Shown in pieces: positions 50,311 through 63,900 of a stretch of DNA of 64,000 bases. Location: the NCBI GenBank assembly GCA_958496175.1, contig OY292275.1, positions 53,273,701-53,337,700 of the forward strand, read 5' to 3'. Within the stretch, counting starts at the first letter, position 1; each line of letters starts with the position of its first letter. The DNA comes from Sisyra terminalis (lineage: Eukaryota; Arthropoda; Insecta; Neuroptera; Sisyridae). Below the pieces are notes generated by a model. That model was not told the DNA's origin and did no database searches. It saw only the letters and a list, made by a program, of their open reading frames with translations. The translations under genes and the position numbers were made by a program.

Positions 50311-53300
50311 CTAATGTTTCAATAATCGATACATTCCGCCACTAATAACTAATTTATGTTCTTTTACTTTTCCATCAAGAAAATGTCTTAGTTCTTGTAA
50401 ACTACATTCCATGGATGAAGGCCCAGCAGAAACGAACATTTGCAGCATTTGGTGAATACGATCCAACGGCATTGATTCCAAGTTCGTGAGCATACCTTCA
50501 ATATACGCCCAAAACATCTAAAAAATCAAAGGAGTATATACCAAAGAGTAATTTATCATTTAAAAAATCGCTAACTTGTAATTCTTCAGCGCGCTGATCA
50601 TGGACAGAAGCTAATGCACTCTCCATTTCCTCATCTTCGCAGGCAATTTCAGAGGCTAGAACTTTTGATTTATTCATGGTATTTTCAATTAAAATAAACA
50701 ACTCGGGAGTTTCTTCTCGAATAATTCCCTGCATTTGCCAATATTGTAATTTCTTCTTTAGCATAGTAGGAGGCACTTTCATCGATTGACATAATTCATC
50801 TACGGTCCATTCGTCTAAAAGGATGTTGTATTGAAAATTTATAGTTATAAATTAAGCTTGTAAATTATACGTTTCGCTTCAAAATGAAGAATAATATTGG
50901 CTAGAATTGGCGAGACTGTTAAATTTAACACACGATTTCCTCTTTCAATTTCCAACGTTACATATCCCAAATGTGGTTTCCAACAAAGAGTTCGATTGCC
51001 TTTTAAAGTTTCAAACCCTTTTGTATAGTACTCAAATTGTTTTTTTACGTCTGAAATCAATTCAAAACTTTCTTCTTTAAACGATGGCCAAAACTGGGCA
51101 GATAAAATCAACGCGTTTGCCGGGAATCCATTACTTTCTTTCACATATTTAGCATCGTTTTGCAAATTGGAATTAATCCGTTTTGAATCACAAATATCTT
51201 TTAACATAACTTCACAACTATTTAATTCGGAATCACCAAAACGGACTCTCAATAACTCCAAGTAACGGATTTCTTTCTCTGTATTACTTTGCGATAAAAG
51301 CCTATCAGCCAGTAAAGTTCGATATTCAATAATGAATTTTTCTTTACTTCCGAATACATTAACGAGCATTGAAATAATATCGGAACTTCGGCGATTTTTT
51401 TGAGTTTCATCTAAAAAAATATTTAAGTAAAAATTTGTTTGAAATTGTAAAGTAATTTAATCAACTTGGATCAGCATCAACAGGATCAGGAACCCAATGT
51501 TCCCAAGGATCACGTTCATCATCAGATGCATCATCCAAGTGAAGGCCTTCTCCTTTTACAAGCTCTTCAGCTAATTCACTTGGACCTTCTTCTATTAAAT
51601 TCGTGACGATACATCGAATTGTATCGGCTCGAGAACGTAAATATTTTCGAACTAATTTTGTAATTATATCTAAAAGAACTCCAGTTGGGTCTAATCGACG
51701 AAGAGCTCTTATCGTAGTAATAAACGCTGTTAAAATATCAGATGTACTAACTCCTTGATGCAATAAACGTACTTGTAGAGAATGTTGAAGTTTACTGGTA
51801 AGTAACGAGCGCAAATCAGTTTTGGGAAGACATAATCGTATGTCATCTATAATAGGTTGAGAATCAGGATACTCTAAAAATATAAAAACGTATTAATTTT
51901 TCATCGTGAAAATTAGAACTTCATGACTATTGGTCAACCTCATCAATAGATCTCTCAATTGTTATACTTCTATATAATAAAGGTGGGGAATATGCGATCT
52001 CCATAAATTCGAACGCTTGTGCTTAAATAGCTTAAAATACTTAGGAAAAATGTTTAACATTTCTAATAATAAAAAACTTGTTTTTTTATTTCTTTTCGTT
52101 AAAACGCTTTAAGAAATTTTACAGGAAAAATATCGATCAATCACCAAAACTGGTGTTAAGCAAAAGTAGATATAGAATCAAATATAATTGCCTTAATAAA
52201 AACTGTTATAAAAGTTGTTTTATAAACATACCAGGTGTAATTAGAATGTTAAAAGGACTTCAGTGTATTTTACTTGATGCATCTTTATCTATTTAATAAT
52301 TTATCCTCTATAAATAAAAGTTTTCTACCTGCCATATAAAAAGAATAAATTATATTTTTTCTCATCAAAAATAAAGAAAACGTTTATAGTCACTTTATAA
52401 TCCAAACAGGTTTTTCTTTAGAAGTATTAGCGCATAATTTTGATAAGAATTGAAAATTTAATCAAAGAGCACAAGTGTACAGAATAAATTAGGAGATCAG
52501 TTGCTAATTATTATGTCGAATTAATAATTAAAAGACCAATAGTTAATAAATACAGATAATACATTACCAATTACAACGGAAAACAACTGATCAATAATAT
52601 ATCGCAAATATGCATCGTATAAAAACTGTAATAATTTTTGTTCGAAGTTAAAAAGAGTTTGTTTATATACAGCATTTTTGGGATCATTTTCAACACTTGA
52701 ATTAACACGATATATTTGAGACAACCAAGACATCACTACAGTTTTCAGCCACTAAAACAAAAGCAATTTATATTAAACTATATTTAACTACTTTTATACT
52801 AACGGCTGGTATTTTCACTCGTAGATAGATTGATCATATCCTTAGGATAACTACTTACGATATAAGAAATTGTCGGTTAGATTAATCCTATACGGACCAC
52901 TTTTTTAGGTAAAATATGCATTTTTTCTTTATTCTCCAGATAAAATTTTATCTGGAAGATAAATGTCACTACCTAGATGTGAAAATACCAGTTTTAGCAG
53001 AGATTAAATTGAATGCACTTACATTTTCAAGTTGCGAAAGGTATGAAACGTCGTAAGTATTCTGACACGTTTCTTTAATATGGCTTTCAATTCTTGAATG
53101 GATTAAAGTTATGATTTCTTTGATTACTAATCTTTCCAAAAGATCAAGTTCTAATAGTTTGCTGAAAGAAAAATTTAACGTGAAATTAATAAATCGAGGA
53201 GTTTACAATCAATATTACCGATTTACGATTTGAAAATTTTCTATAATACTCTGGCATTGGCATAAATCAGTTTCAAATTCGCAGTGTTCACATAAATCTT

Positions 53301-53873
53301 GGTCGTTTAACGAAACGTCTCCATTTTTATTTGATTTAGAGAAAACTTTTAAACATAACTCGTAAAAATCGTTTATAATTAAGTTATGATCGTATGGAAT
53401 TTGAGAAAATAAAGTGCCGTGCGTTAATAATTTTAAAACGGATAATAAATCATCGTGACCATACATTTTTCGTGGTTTGTCTTTTCTTAATTTTGCTACA
53501 TTGTTTAGTATTGGAATATATTTATAAACATTATCATACAACTCATTTACAGCACTTGTAAATTCCTTATAACCTTCGTAGGTGTTCCCTGGCTTTTTAA
53601 ATTTAATCCAAAATTTCGGTACGACATATTGGCGTAAGTGGCCTTTGATGTTAGCTAACACAAAATCTTCAACGGTTGTGTTTAGTTGTAAATTGTTAAT
53701 GATATCTATTGCTTCATTTGCATTTTCATCAAATTCAATTTTCTCCTAAAACATATGTACATTAGGGTTTGTGTTTATATTAAATTTGGTGTTGTTACCT
53801 CCATACTTAAAATTGGAAAACTGGCACATAGTTTTTTCCAATTAAAATCATTTATATCTCCAAATGAAGTCAT
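50311..53873 (-). CDS. ANAPC2: Anaphase-promoting complex subunit 2
   Basis: Eight exons: 53873-53799, 53745-53219, 53161-53023, 52751-52568, 51873-51466, 51410-50871, 50814-50576 and 50517-50311, all in phase, giving 772 aa (human 822). Residues 309-445 match the pre-cullin region, ending with the family signature WVPDPVDADP. The cullin homology region follows at about 450-625, with DIISMLVNVFGSKEKFIIEY and EVMLKDICDSKRIN. WTVDELCQSMKVPP begins the winged-helix part, and the last exon (705-772) is the APC2 C-terminal domain, FWAYIEGMLTNLESMPLDRI. APC2 is the cullin-like scaffold that pairs with the RING subunit APC11 in the cell-cycle ubiquitin ligase APC/C (called morula in Drosophila). Introns are short (45-450 bp). 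The donor at 51465 is an unusual GTTGAT but is required by phase and homology. Confidence 0.93.
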
Positions 53874-54057
53874 AATTATGCAACACTGTAACGTTTTTTC
53901 AAAAAAATATGATAAATTTAGTTTCAGAAAGTATCTGTCAAAATCCCGGCATAAACTTCAAATTACGTCTGTCACGAACTTAGCCGAATTGGATAGCGCC
54001 AATAGCGCCATTAGCGGACTATAGAGTAAACAAGAAGCTGCAAAAAGCCCAAGGCGC

Positions 54058-54120
54058 CCAAGGTTTATAAATTACACTTTTATAAAATACTGTTATAAAT
54101 TAGTAATTTATAAACCTTGG
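54058..54120. repeat. Perfect 18-bp inverted repeat
   Basis: CCAAGGTTTATAAATTAC (54058-54075) is the exact inverse complement of 54103-54120, with a 27-nt loop. GCAAAAAGC occurs just outside on both sides. Probably a short non-autonomous element or recombination scar; no family recognised. Confidence 0.6.
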
Positions 54121-54397
54121 CAAAAAGCTAGGCTACGTGTCATGCGTGCCATCTTCCTTAGGAGGACTGGCTAAATAAAATTAAACTAAATTATGGAATC
54201 CAAATATAATACAAACAATGCTGGACCCCCTAGACCCTATTTGTAAAATGAAAATTAAACAACGGAAACTAAATTTCATGTTGAAAGAACGGTTAAAAAG
54301 TCAAAAAAAGATTACAATTTTATTATATTTTAACGTACTCAGTTTAAAACTTTACTTATATCATTTGTATCCTTTCATTGTCAACTATAACTAAGTC

Positions 54398-54645
54398 CAA
54401 GGGGAGGATTCAGGATTTTTTTCTGGACGGGGGGCATAGTATTATTTTTCATTTGCAAGTGCGTGAAAGGAATGCAATTCCAGCCAGAAATAGACTAGTT
54501 TTACTAATGTTATTTTATACTCAATTTTAACAACTCTAATAATTTGATTTGCCTCTAATTCTATACTGTGATGGAATCTCTAAAGTACACAAAAATACCG
54601 TGGGGGGCACGGGGGCATGTGGCCACCCAGCTTAAATCTACACTT
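54398..54645. mobile_element. hAT-like MITE, relative of the 14570 copy
   Basis: Left end CAAGGGGAGGATTCAGG with TTTTTTCTGGACGGGGGG; interior ATTTGATTTGCCTCTAATTC then ATACTGTGATGGAATCTC, matching ATTTGATTTGCTTCTAAATA and GTACTGTGATGAAATCTC of the other copy. The right end is more decayed (CTACACTTG). Confidence 0.6.
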
Positions 54646-54954
54646 GTATGTCTATAAAAATTGATTAAATATTCCATGAACAAATAATTTGTTATTTTAT
54701 TTACATTTATATTACCATTACATTAAGTACATGTTTAACTTTTCATATCAGACAGTACATCGAAATTTTAACAGACTATATTGGCAATTAAATTCGCCAA
54801 TTGAATTTTCATTAAATTCAGTTAAAGTATCTATCGTCCGCTGTACTTCATGTATCCATCAGGTTCAACAGACTTTAATCTTCAACTTTAGAATTATAAG
54901 CATTCAATTCAACAAGCATTTAATGGACGTCTCATATCTAAGATAGGGAATATT

Positions 54955-57900
54955 TTTAGATCCGATGATAAAACAGGCACTTATAAGGAAAAATCATTCC
55001 TCGAAAACGATGACATTTTAAGAAAAAAAATTGATACGTTTATTTTTACACTCTTACTTTCCTGTTTTGATTTCCCAAGGACCTAACCACTAAATACTTA
55101 ATTTTTTAAAAACGTTACATATAGAATGATTCATTCCAAAATATTCTGCTACATTTCAGTAAAAAAACCCTTTCCTAATATACTTTTTGTGCATTTATAA
55201 ATTGTCCTTTTTGAAACTTTAAAACGATATTGTGGGTGTCCTTTTGCACCCACGACTAAAAAAAATTCATAATATATATCACAAAAGGACATTGCTTAGT
55301 AATCCGTATGGAAAATATGCCCTTATAATAACAAGGCACCCTCAAAAACAATAAATTTCAGGCCTAATTTGGTATGTGCATTTTTACCACCTTAATTTCC
55401 GTTTTTAATTACCAAAGATCAAGCCACTAAATGCTAATTCTTTTAATGCAGTTATGTTAAAGATGATTCAGCCTAAAACAAGATTTTTATTTTTAGTTAA
55501 AAAAACCATCGTTTATATCCTTTTTGTGCACTTAAAAATTGTCCTTTTTGAAACTTTGAAACGATATTACGGGAGTCCTTTTGCACACAGGACAAAAATT
55601 TATTCACACTACATATCACGAAAGAGCACTGTTTAATAATCCGTTTATAAAATATATCCTTATAAGGAAAAGTGACCCCTCAAAAGTGGTGAAATGCAGG
55701 GCAAATTTGGTGCATGCATTTACACCTCGTTAACTTCCCGTTCTTAATTCCCAAGGCACTAGCCAATAAATGCAAATTCTTTTAATGCAGTTATGTTGAC
55801 CATGATTCAGGCTAAAATAATATGTTTATTTTTAGTGATAAAAACCATCCCTTATATCCTTTTTGTGCACTGGAAAATTGTCCTTTTTGAAACTTTGAAA
55901 CGAAATTGTGAGGGTCCTTTTGCTCACAGGACAAAAATTTTTTCACACAACATATCACGAAAGAGCACTGTTCAATAATTCGTTAATAAAATATACCCTT
56001 ATAAGGAAAAGTGACCCCTCAAAAGTGGTGAAATTCTGGGCAAATTTGGTGCATGCATTTACACCTCGTTAACTTCCCGTTCTTAATTCCCAAGGATCTA
56101 GCCAATAAATGCAAATTCTTTTAATGCAGTTATGTTGAGGATGATTCAGGCTAAAATAATATATTTATTTTTAGTGATAAAAACCATCCCTTATATCCTT
56201 TTTGTGCACTGGAAAATTGCCCTTTATGAAGCTTTGAAACGAAATTGTGGGGGTCCTTTTGCTCACAGGACAAAAAATTTTTCACACTACATATCACGGA
56301 AGAGGACTGTTTAATAATCCATTTATAAAATATACCCTTATAAGGAAAAGTGACCCCTCAAAAGTGGTGAAATTCAGGGCAAATTTGGTGCATGCATTTA
56401 CACCTCGTTAACTTCCCGTTCTTAATTCCCAAGGATCTAGCCAATAAATGCAAATTCTTTTAATGCAGTTATGTTGAGGATGATTCAGCTTAAAATAATA
56501 TGTTTATTTTTAGTGATAAAAACCATCCCTTATATCCTTTTTGTGCACTGGAAAATTGTCCTTTTTGAAACTTTGAAACGAAATTGTGAGGGTCCTTTTG
56601 CTCACAGGACAAAAATTTTTTCACACAACATATCACGAAAGAGCACTGTTCAATAATTCGTTAATAAAATATACCCTTATAAGGAAAAGTGACCCCTCAA
56701 AAGTGGTGAAATTCTGGGCAAATTTGGTGCATGCATTTACACCTCGTTAACTTCCCGTTCTTAATTCCCAAGGATCTAGCCAATAAATGCAAATTCTTTT
56801 AATGCAGTTATGTTGAGGATGATTCAGGCTAAAATAATATATTTATTTTTAGTGATAAAAACCATCCCTTATATCCTTTTTCTTCACTGGAAAATTGCCC
56901 TTTATGAAGCTTTGAAACGAAATTGTGGGGGTCCTTTTGCTCACAGGACAAAAAATTTTTCACACTACATATCACGGAAGAGGACTGTTTAATAATCCAT
57001 TTATAAAATATACCCTTATAAGGAAAAGTGACCCCTCAAAAGTGGTGAAATTCAGGGCAAATTTGGTGCATGCATTTACACCTCGTTAACTTCCCGTTCT
57101 TAATTCCCAAGGATCTAGCCAATAAATGCAAATTCTTTTAATGCAGTTATGTTGAGGATGATTCAGCTTAAAATAATATGTTTATTTTTAGTGATAAAAA
57201 CCATCCCTTATATCCTTTTTGTGCACTGGAAAATTGTCCTTTTTGAAACTTTGAAACGAAATTGTGGGGGTCCTTTTGCTCACAGGACAAAAATGTTTTC
57301 ACACAACTTATCACGAAAGAGCACTGTTTAATAATCCGTTAATAAAATATACCCTCATAAGGAAAAGTGTCCCTCAAAAGTGGTGAAATGCAGGGCAAAT
57401 TTGGTGCATGCATTTACACCTCGTTAACTTCCCGTTCTTAATTCCCAAGGATCTAGCCAATAAATGCAAATTCTTTTAATGCAGTTATGTTGAGGATGAT
57501 TCAGCTTAAAATAATATGTTTATTTTTAGTGATAAAAACCATCCCTTATATCCTTTTTGTGCACTGGAAAATTGTCCTTTTTGAAACTTTGAAACGAAAT
57601 TGTGGGGGTCCTTTTGCTCACAGGACAAAAATGTTTTTCACACTTCATATCACGAAAGAGCACTGTTTAATAATCCGTTAATAAAATATACCCTTATAAG
57701 GAAAAGTGTCCATCAAAAGTGGTGAAATGCAGGGCAAATTTGGTGCATGCATTTACACCTCGTTAACTTCCCGTTCTTAATTCCCAAGGATCTAGCCAAT
57801 AAATGCAAATTCTTTTAATGCAGTTATGTTGACCATGATTCAGGCTAAAATAATATGATTATTTTTAGTGAAAAAAACCATCCCTTAAATCCTTTTTGTG

Positions 57901-60900
57901 CACTGGAAAATTCTCCTTTTTGAAACTTCGAAACGAAATTGTGGGGGTCCTTTTGCTCACAGGACAAAAATTTTTTCACACTTCATATCACAAAAGAGCA
58001 CTGTTTAATAATCCGTTTATAAAATATACCCTTATAAGGAAAAGTGACCCCTCAAAAGTGGTGAAATTCAGGGCAAATTTGGTGCATGCATTTACACCTC
58101 GTTAACTTCCCGTTCTTAGTTCCCAAGGATCTAGCCAATGAATGCAAATTCTTTTACTGCAGTTATGTTGAGGATGATTCAGGCTAAAATAATATGTTTA
58201 TTTTTAGTGAAAAAAACCATCCCTTATATCCTTATTGTGCACTGGAAAATTGTCCTTTTTGAAATTTTGAAACGAAATTGTGGGGGTCCTTTTGCTCACA
58301 GGACAAAATTTTTTTCACACTACATATCACGAAAGAGCACTGTTTAATAATCCATTTATAAAATATACCCTTATAAGGAAAAGTGACCCCTCAAAAGTGG
58401 TGAAATTCAGGGCAAATTTGGTGCATGCATTTACACCTCGTTAACTTCCCGTTCTTAATTCCCAAGGATCTAGCCAATAAATGCAAATTCTTTTAATGCA
58501 GTTATGTTGAGGATGATAAGGGCTAAAATAATATGTTTATTTTTAGTGAAAAAAACCATCCCTTATATCCTTTTTGTGCACTGGAAAATTGTCCTTTTTG
58601 AAACTTTGAAACGAAATTGTGAGGGTCCTTTTGCTCACAGTACAAAATTTTTTTCACACTTCATATCACGAAAGAGCACTGTTTAATAATCCGTTTATAA
58701 AATATACCCTTATAAGGAAAAGTGACCCCTCAAAAGTGGTGAAATTCAGGGCAAATTTGGTGCATGCATTTACACCTCGTTAACTTCCCGTTCTTAATTC
58801 CCAAGGATCTAGCCACTAAATGCTAATTCTTTTAATGCAGTTATGTTAAAGATGATTCAGCCTAAAACAAGATTTTATTTTTAGTTAAAAAAACCATCGT
58901 TTATATCCTTTTTGTGCACTTAAAAATTGTCCTTTTTGAAACTTTGAAACGATATTACGGGAGTCCTTTTGCACACAGGACAAAAATTTTTTCACACTAC
59001 ATATCACGAAAGAGCACTGTTTAATAATCCGTTTATAAAATATATCCTTATAAGGAAAAGTGACCCCTCAAAAGTGGTGAAATGCAGGGCAAATTTGGTG
59101 CATGCATTTACACCTCGTTAACTTCCCGTTCTTAATTCCCAAGGCACTAGCCAATAAATGCAAATTCTTTTAATGCAGTTATGTTGACCATGATTCAGGC
59201 TAAAATAATATGTTTATTTTTAGTGATAAAAACCATCCCTTATATCCTTTTTGTGCACTGGAAAATTGTCCTTTTTGAAACTTTGAAACGAAATTGTGAG
59301 GGTCCTTTTGCTCACAGGACAAAAATTTTTTCACACAACATATCACGAAAGAGCACTGTTCAATAATTCGTTAATAAAATATACCCTTATAAGGAAAAGT
59401 GACCCCTCAAAAGTGGTGAAATTCTGGGCAAATTTGGTGCATGCATTTACACCTCGTTAACTTCCCGTTCTTAATTCCCAAGGATCTAGCCAATAAATGC
59501 AAATTCTTTTAATGCAGTTATGTTGAGGATGATTCAGGCTAAAATAATATATTTATTTTTAGTGATAAAAACCATCCCTTATATCCTTTTTGTGCACTGG
59601 AAAATTGCCCTTTATGAAGCTTTGAAACGAAATTGTGGGGGTCCTTTTGCTCACAGGACAAAAAATTTTTCACACTACATATCACGGAAGAGGACTGTTT
59701 AATAATCCATTTATAAAATATACCCTTATAAGGAAAAGTGACCCCTCAAAAGTGGTGAAATTCAGGGCAAATTTGGTGCATGCATTTACACCTCGTTAAC
59801 TTCCCGTTCTTAATTCCCAAGGATCTAGCCAATAAATGCAAATTCTTTTAATGCAGTTATGTTGAGGATGATTCAGCTTAAAATAATATGTTTATTTTTA
59901 GTGATAAAAACCATCCCTTATATCCTTTTTGTGCACTGGAAAATTGTCCTTTTTGAAACTTTGAAACGAAATTGTGGGGGTCCTTTTGCTCACAGGACAA
60001 AAATGTTTTTCACACTTCATATCACGAAAGAGCACTGTTTAATAATCCGTTTATAAAATATACCCTTATAAGGAAAAGTGACCCCTCAAAAGTGGTGAAA
60101 TTCAGGGCAAATTTGGTGCATGCATTTACACCTCGTTAACTTCCCGTTCTTAATTTCCAAGGATCTAGCCAATAAATGCAAATTCTTTTAATGCAGTTAT
60201 GTTGAGGATGATTCAGCTTAAAATAATATGTTTATTTTTAGTGATAAAAACCATCCCTTATATCCTTTTTGTGCACTGGAAAATTGTCCTTTTTGAAACT
60301 TTGAACCGAAATTGTGGGGGTCCTTTTGCTCACAGGACAAAAATTTTTTCACACTTCATATCACAAAAGAGCACTGTTTAATAATCCGTTAATAAAATAT
60401 ACCCTTATAAGGAAAAGTGTCCCTCAAAAGTGGAGAAATGCAGGGCAAATTTGGTGCATGCATTTACACCTCGTTAACTTCCCGTTCTTAATTCCCAAGG
60501 ATCTAGCCAATAAATGCAAATTCTTTTAATGCAGTTATGTTGACCATGATTCAGGCTAAAATAATATGATTATTTTTAGTGAAAAAAACCATCCCTTATA
60601 TCCTTATTGTGCACTGGAAAATTGTCCTTTTTGAAACATTGAACCGAAATTGTGGGGGTCCTTTTGCTCACAGGACAAAAATTTTTTCACACTTCATATC
60701 ACAAAAGAGCACTGTTTAATAATCCGTTTATAAAATATACCCTTATAAGGAAAAGTGACCCCTCAAAAGTGGGGAAATTCAGGGCCAATTTGGTGCATGC
60801 ATTTACACCTCGTTAACTTCCCGTTCTTAGTTCCCAAGGATCTAGCCAATGAATGCAAATTCTTTTACTGCAGTTATGTTGAGGATGATTCAGGCTAAAA

Positions 60901-63900
60901 TAATATGTTTATTTTTAGTGAAAAAAACCATCCCTTATATCCTTATTGTGCACTGGAAAATTGTCCTTTTTGAAATTTTGAAACGAAATTGTGGGGGTCC
61001 TTTTGCTCACAGGACAAAAAATTTTTCACACTACATGTCACGAAAGAGCACTGTTTAATAATCCGTTTATAAAATATACCCTTATAAGGAAAAGTGACCC
61101 CTCAAAAGTGGTGAAATTCAGGGCAAATTTGGTGCATGCATTTACACCTCGTTAACTTCCCGTTCTTAGTTCCCAAGGATCTAGCCAATGAATGCAAATT
61201 CTTTTAATGCAGTTATGTTGAGGATGATTCAGGCTAAAATAATATGTTTGATTTTAGTGAAAAAAACCATCCCTTATATCCTTTTTGTGCACTGGAAAAT
61301 TGTCCTTTTTGAAACTTTGAATCGAAATTGTGAGGGTCCTTTTGCTCACAGGACAAAATTTTTTTCACACTTCATATCACGAAAGAGCACTGTTTAATAA
61401 TCCGTTTATAAAATATACCCTTATATGGAAAAGTGACCCCTCAAAAGTGGTGAAATGCAGGGTAAATTTGGTGCATGCATTTACACCTCGTTAACTTCCC
61501 GTTCTTAATTCCCAAGGATCTAGCCAATAAATGCAAATTCTTTTAATGCAGTTATGTTGAGGATGATTCTGGCTAAAATAATATGTTTATTTTTAGTGAA
61601 AAAAACCATCCCTTATATCCTTTTTGTGCACTGGAAAATTGTCCTTTTTGAAACTTTGAAACGAAATTGTGAGGGTCCTTTTGCTCACAGGACAAAATTT
61701 TTTTCACACTTCATATCACGAAAGAGCACTGTTTAATAATACGTTTATAAAATATACCCTTATATGGAAAAGTGACCCCTCAAAAGTGGTGAAATGCAGG
61801 GTAAATTTGGTGCATGCATTTACACCTCGTTAACTTCCCGTTCTTAATTCCCAAGGATCTAGCCAATAAATGCAAATTCTTTTAATGCAGTTATGTTGAG
61901 GATGATTCTGGCTAAAATAATATGTTTATTTTTAGTGAAAAAAACCATCCCTTATATCCTTTTTGTGCACTGGAAAATTGTCCTTTATGAAGCTTTGAAA
62001 CGAAATTGTGGGGGTCCTTTTGCTCACAGGACAAATTTTTTTTCACACTTCATATCACGAAAGAGCACTGTTTAATAATCCATTTATATAATATACCCTT
62101 ATAAGGAAAAGTGACCCCTCAAAAGTGGTTAAATTCAGGGCAAATTTGGTGCATGCATTTACACCTCGTTAACTTCCCGTTCTTAATTTCCAAGGATCTA
62201 GCCAATAAATGCAAATTCTTTTAATGCAGTTATGTTGAGGATGATTCAGGCTAAAATAATATGTTTATTTTTAGTGAAAAAAATCATCCCTTATATCATT
62301 TTTGTGTACTTGAAAATTGTCCTTTTTGAAACTTTGAAACGAAATTGTGGGGGTCCTTTTGAACACAAGACAAAAAAATTTTCACATTACATATCACGAA
62401 AGAGCACTGTTTAATAATCCGTTTATATAATATACCCTTATAAGGAAAAGTGACCCCTCAAAAGTGGTGAAATTCAGGGCAAATTTGGTGCATGCATTTA
62501 CACCTCGTTAACTTCCCGTTCTTAATTCCCAAGGATCTAGCCAATAAATGCAAATTCTTTTAATGCAGTTATGTTGAGGATGATTCAGGCTAAAATAATA
62601 TGTTTATTTTTAGTGAAAAAAACCATCCCTTATATCCTTTTTGTGCACTGGAAAATTGTCCTTTTTGAAACTTTGAAACGAAATTGTGAGGGTCCTTTTG
62701 CTCACAGGACAAAATTTTTTTCACACTTCATATCACGAAAGAGCACTGTTTAATAATCCGTTTATAAAATATACCCTTATAAGGAAAAGTGACCCCTCAA
62801 AAGTGGTGAAATGCAGGGCAAATTTGGTGCATGCATTTACACCTCGTTAACTTCCCGTTCTTAATTCCCAAGGATCTAGCCAATAAATGCAAATTCTTTT
62901 AATGCAGTTATGTTGAGGATGATTCAGGCTAAAATAATATGTTTATTTTTAGTGAAAAAAATCATCCCTTATATCATTTTTGTGTACTTGAAAATTGTCC
63001 TTTTTGAAACTTTGAAACGAAATTGTGGGGGTCCTTTTGAACACAAGACAAAAAAATTTTCACATTACATATCACGAAAGAGCACTGTTTAATAATCCGT
63101 TTATATAATATACCCTTATAAGGAAAAGTGACCCCTCAAAAGTGGTGAAATTCAGGGCAAATTTGGTGCATGCATTTACACCTCGTTAACTTCCCGTTCT
63201 TAATTCCCAAGGATCTAGCCAATAAATGCAAATTCTTTTAATGCAGTTATGTTGAGGATGATAAGGGCTAAAATAATATGTTTATTTTTAGTGAAAAAAA
63301 CCATCCCTTATATCCTTTTTGTGCACTGGAAAATTGTCCTTTTTGAAACTTTGAAACGAAATTGTGAGGGTCCTTTTGCTCACAGTACAAAATTTTTTTC
63401 ACACTTCATATCACGAAAGAGCACTGTTTAATAATCCGTTTATAAAATATACCCTTATAAGGAAAAGTGACCCCTCCAAAGTGGTGAAATTCAGGGCAAA
63501 TTTGGTGCATGCATTTACACCTCGTTAACTTCCCGTTCTTAATTTCCAAGGATCTAGCCAATAAATGCAAATTCTTTTAATGCAGTTATGTTGAGGATGA
63601 TTCAGGCTAAAATAATATGTTTATTTTTAGTGAAAAAAACCATCCCTTATATCCTTTTTGTGCACTGGAAAAATGTCCTTTTTGAAACTTTGAAACGAAA
63701 TTGTGAGGGTCCTTTTGCTCGCAGGACAAAATTTTTTTCACACTTCATATCACGAAAGAGCACTGTTTAATAATCCGTTTTTAAAATATATCCTTATAAG
63801 GAAAAGTGACCCCTCAAAAGTGGTGAAATTCAGGGCAAATTTGGTGCATGCATTTACACCTCGTTAACTTCCCGTTCTTAATTTCCAAGGATCTAGCCAA

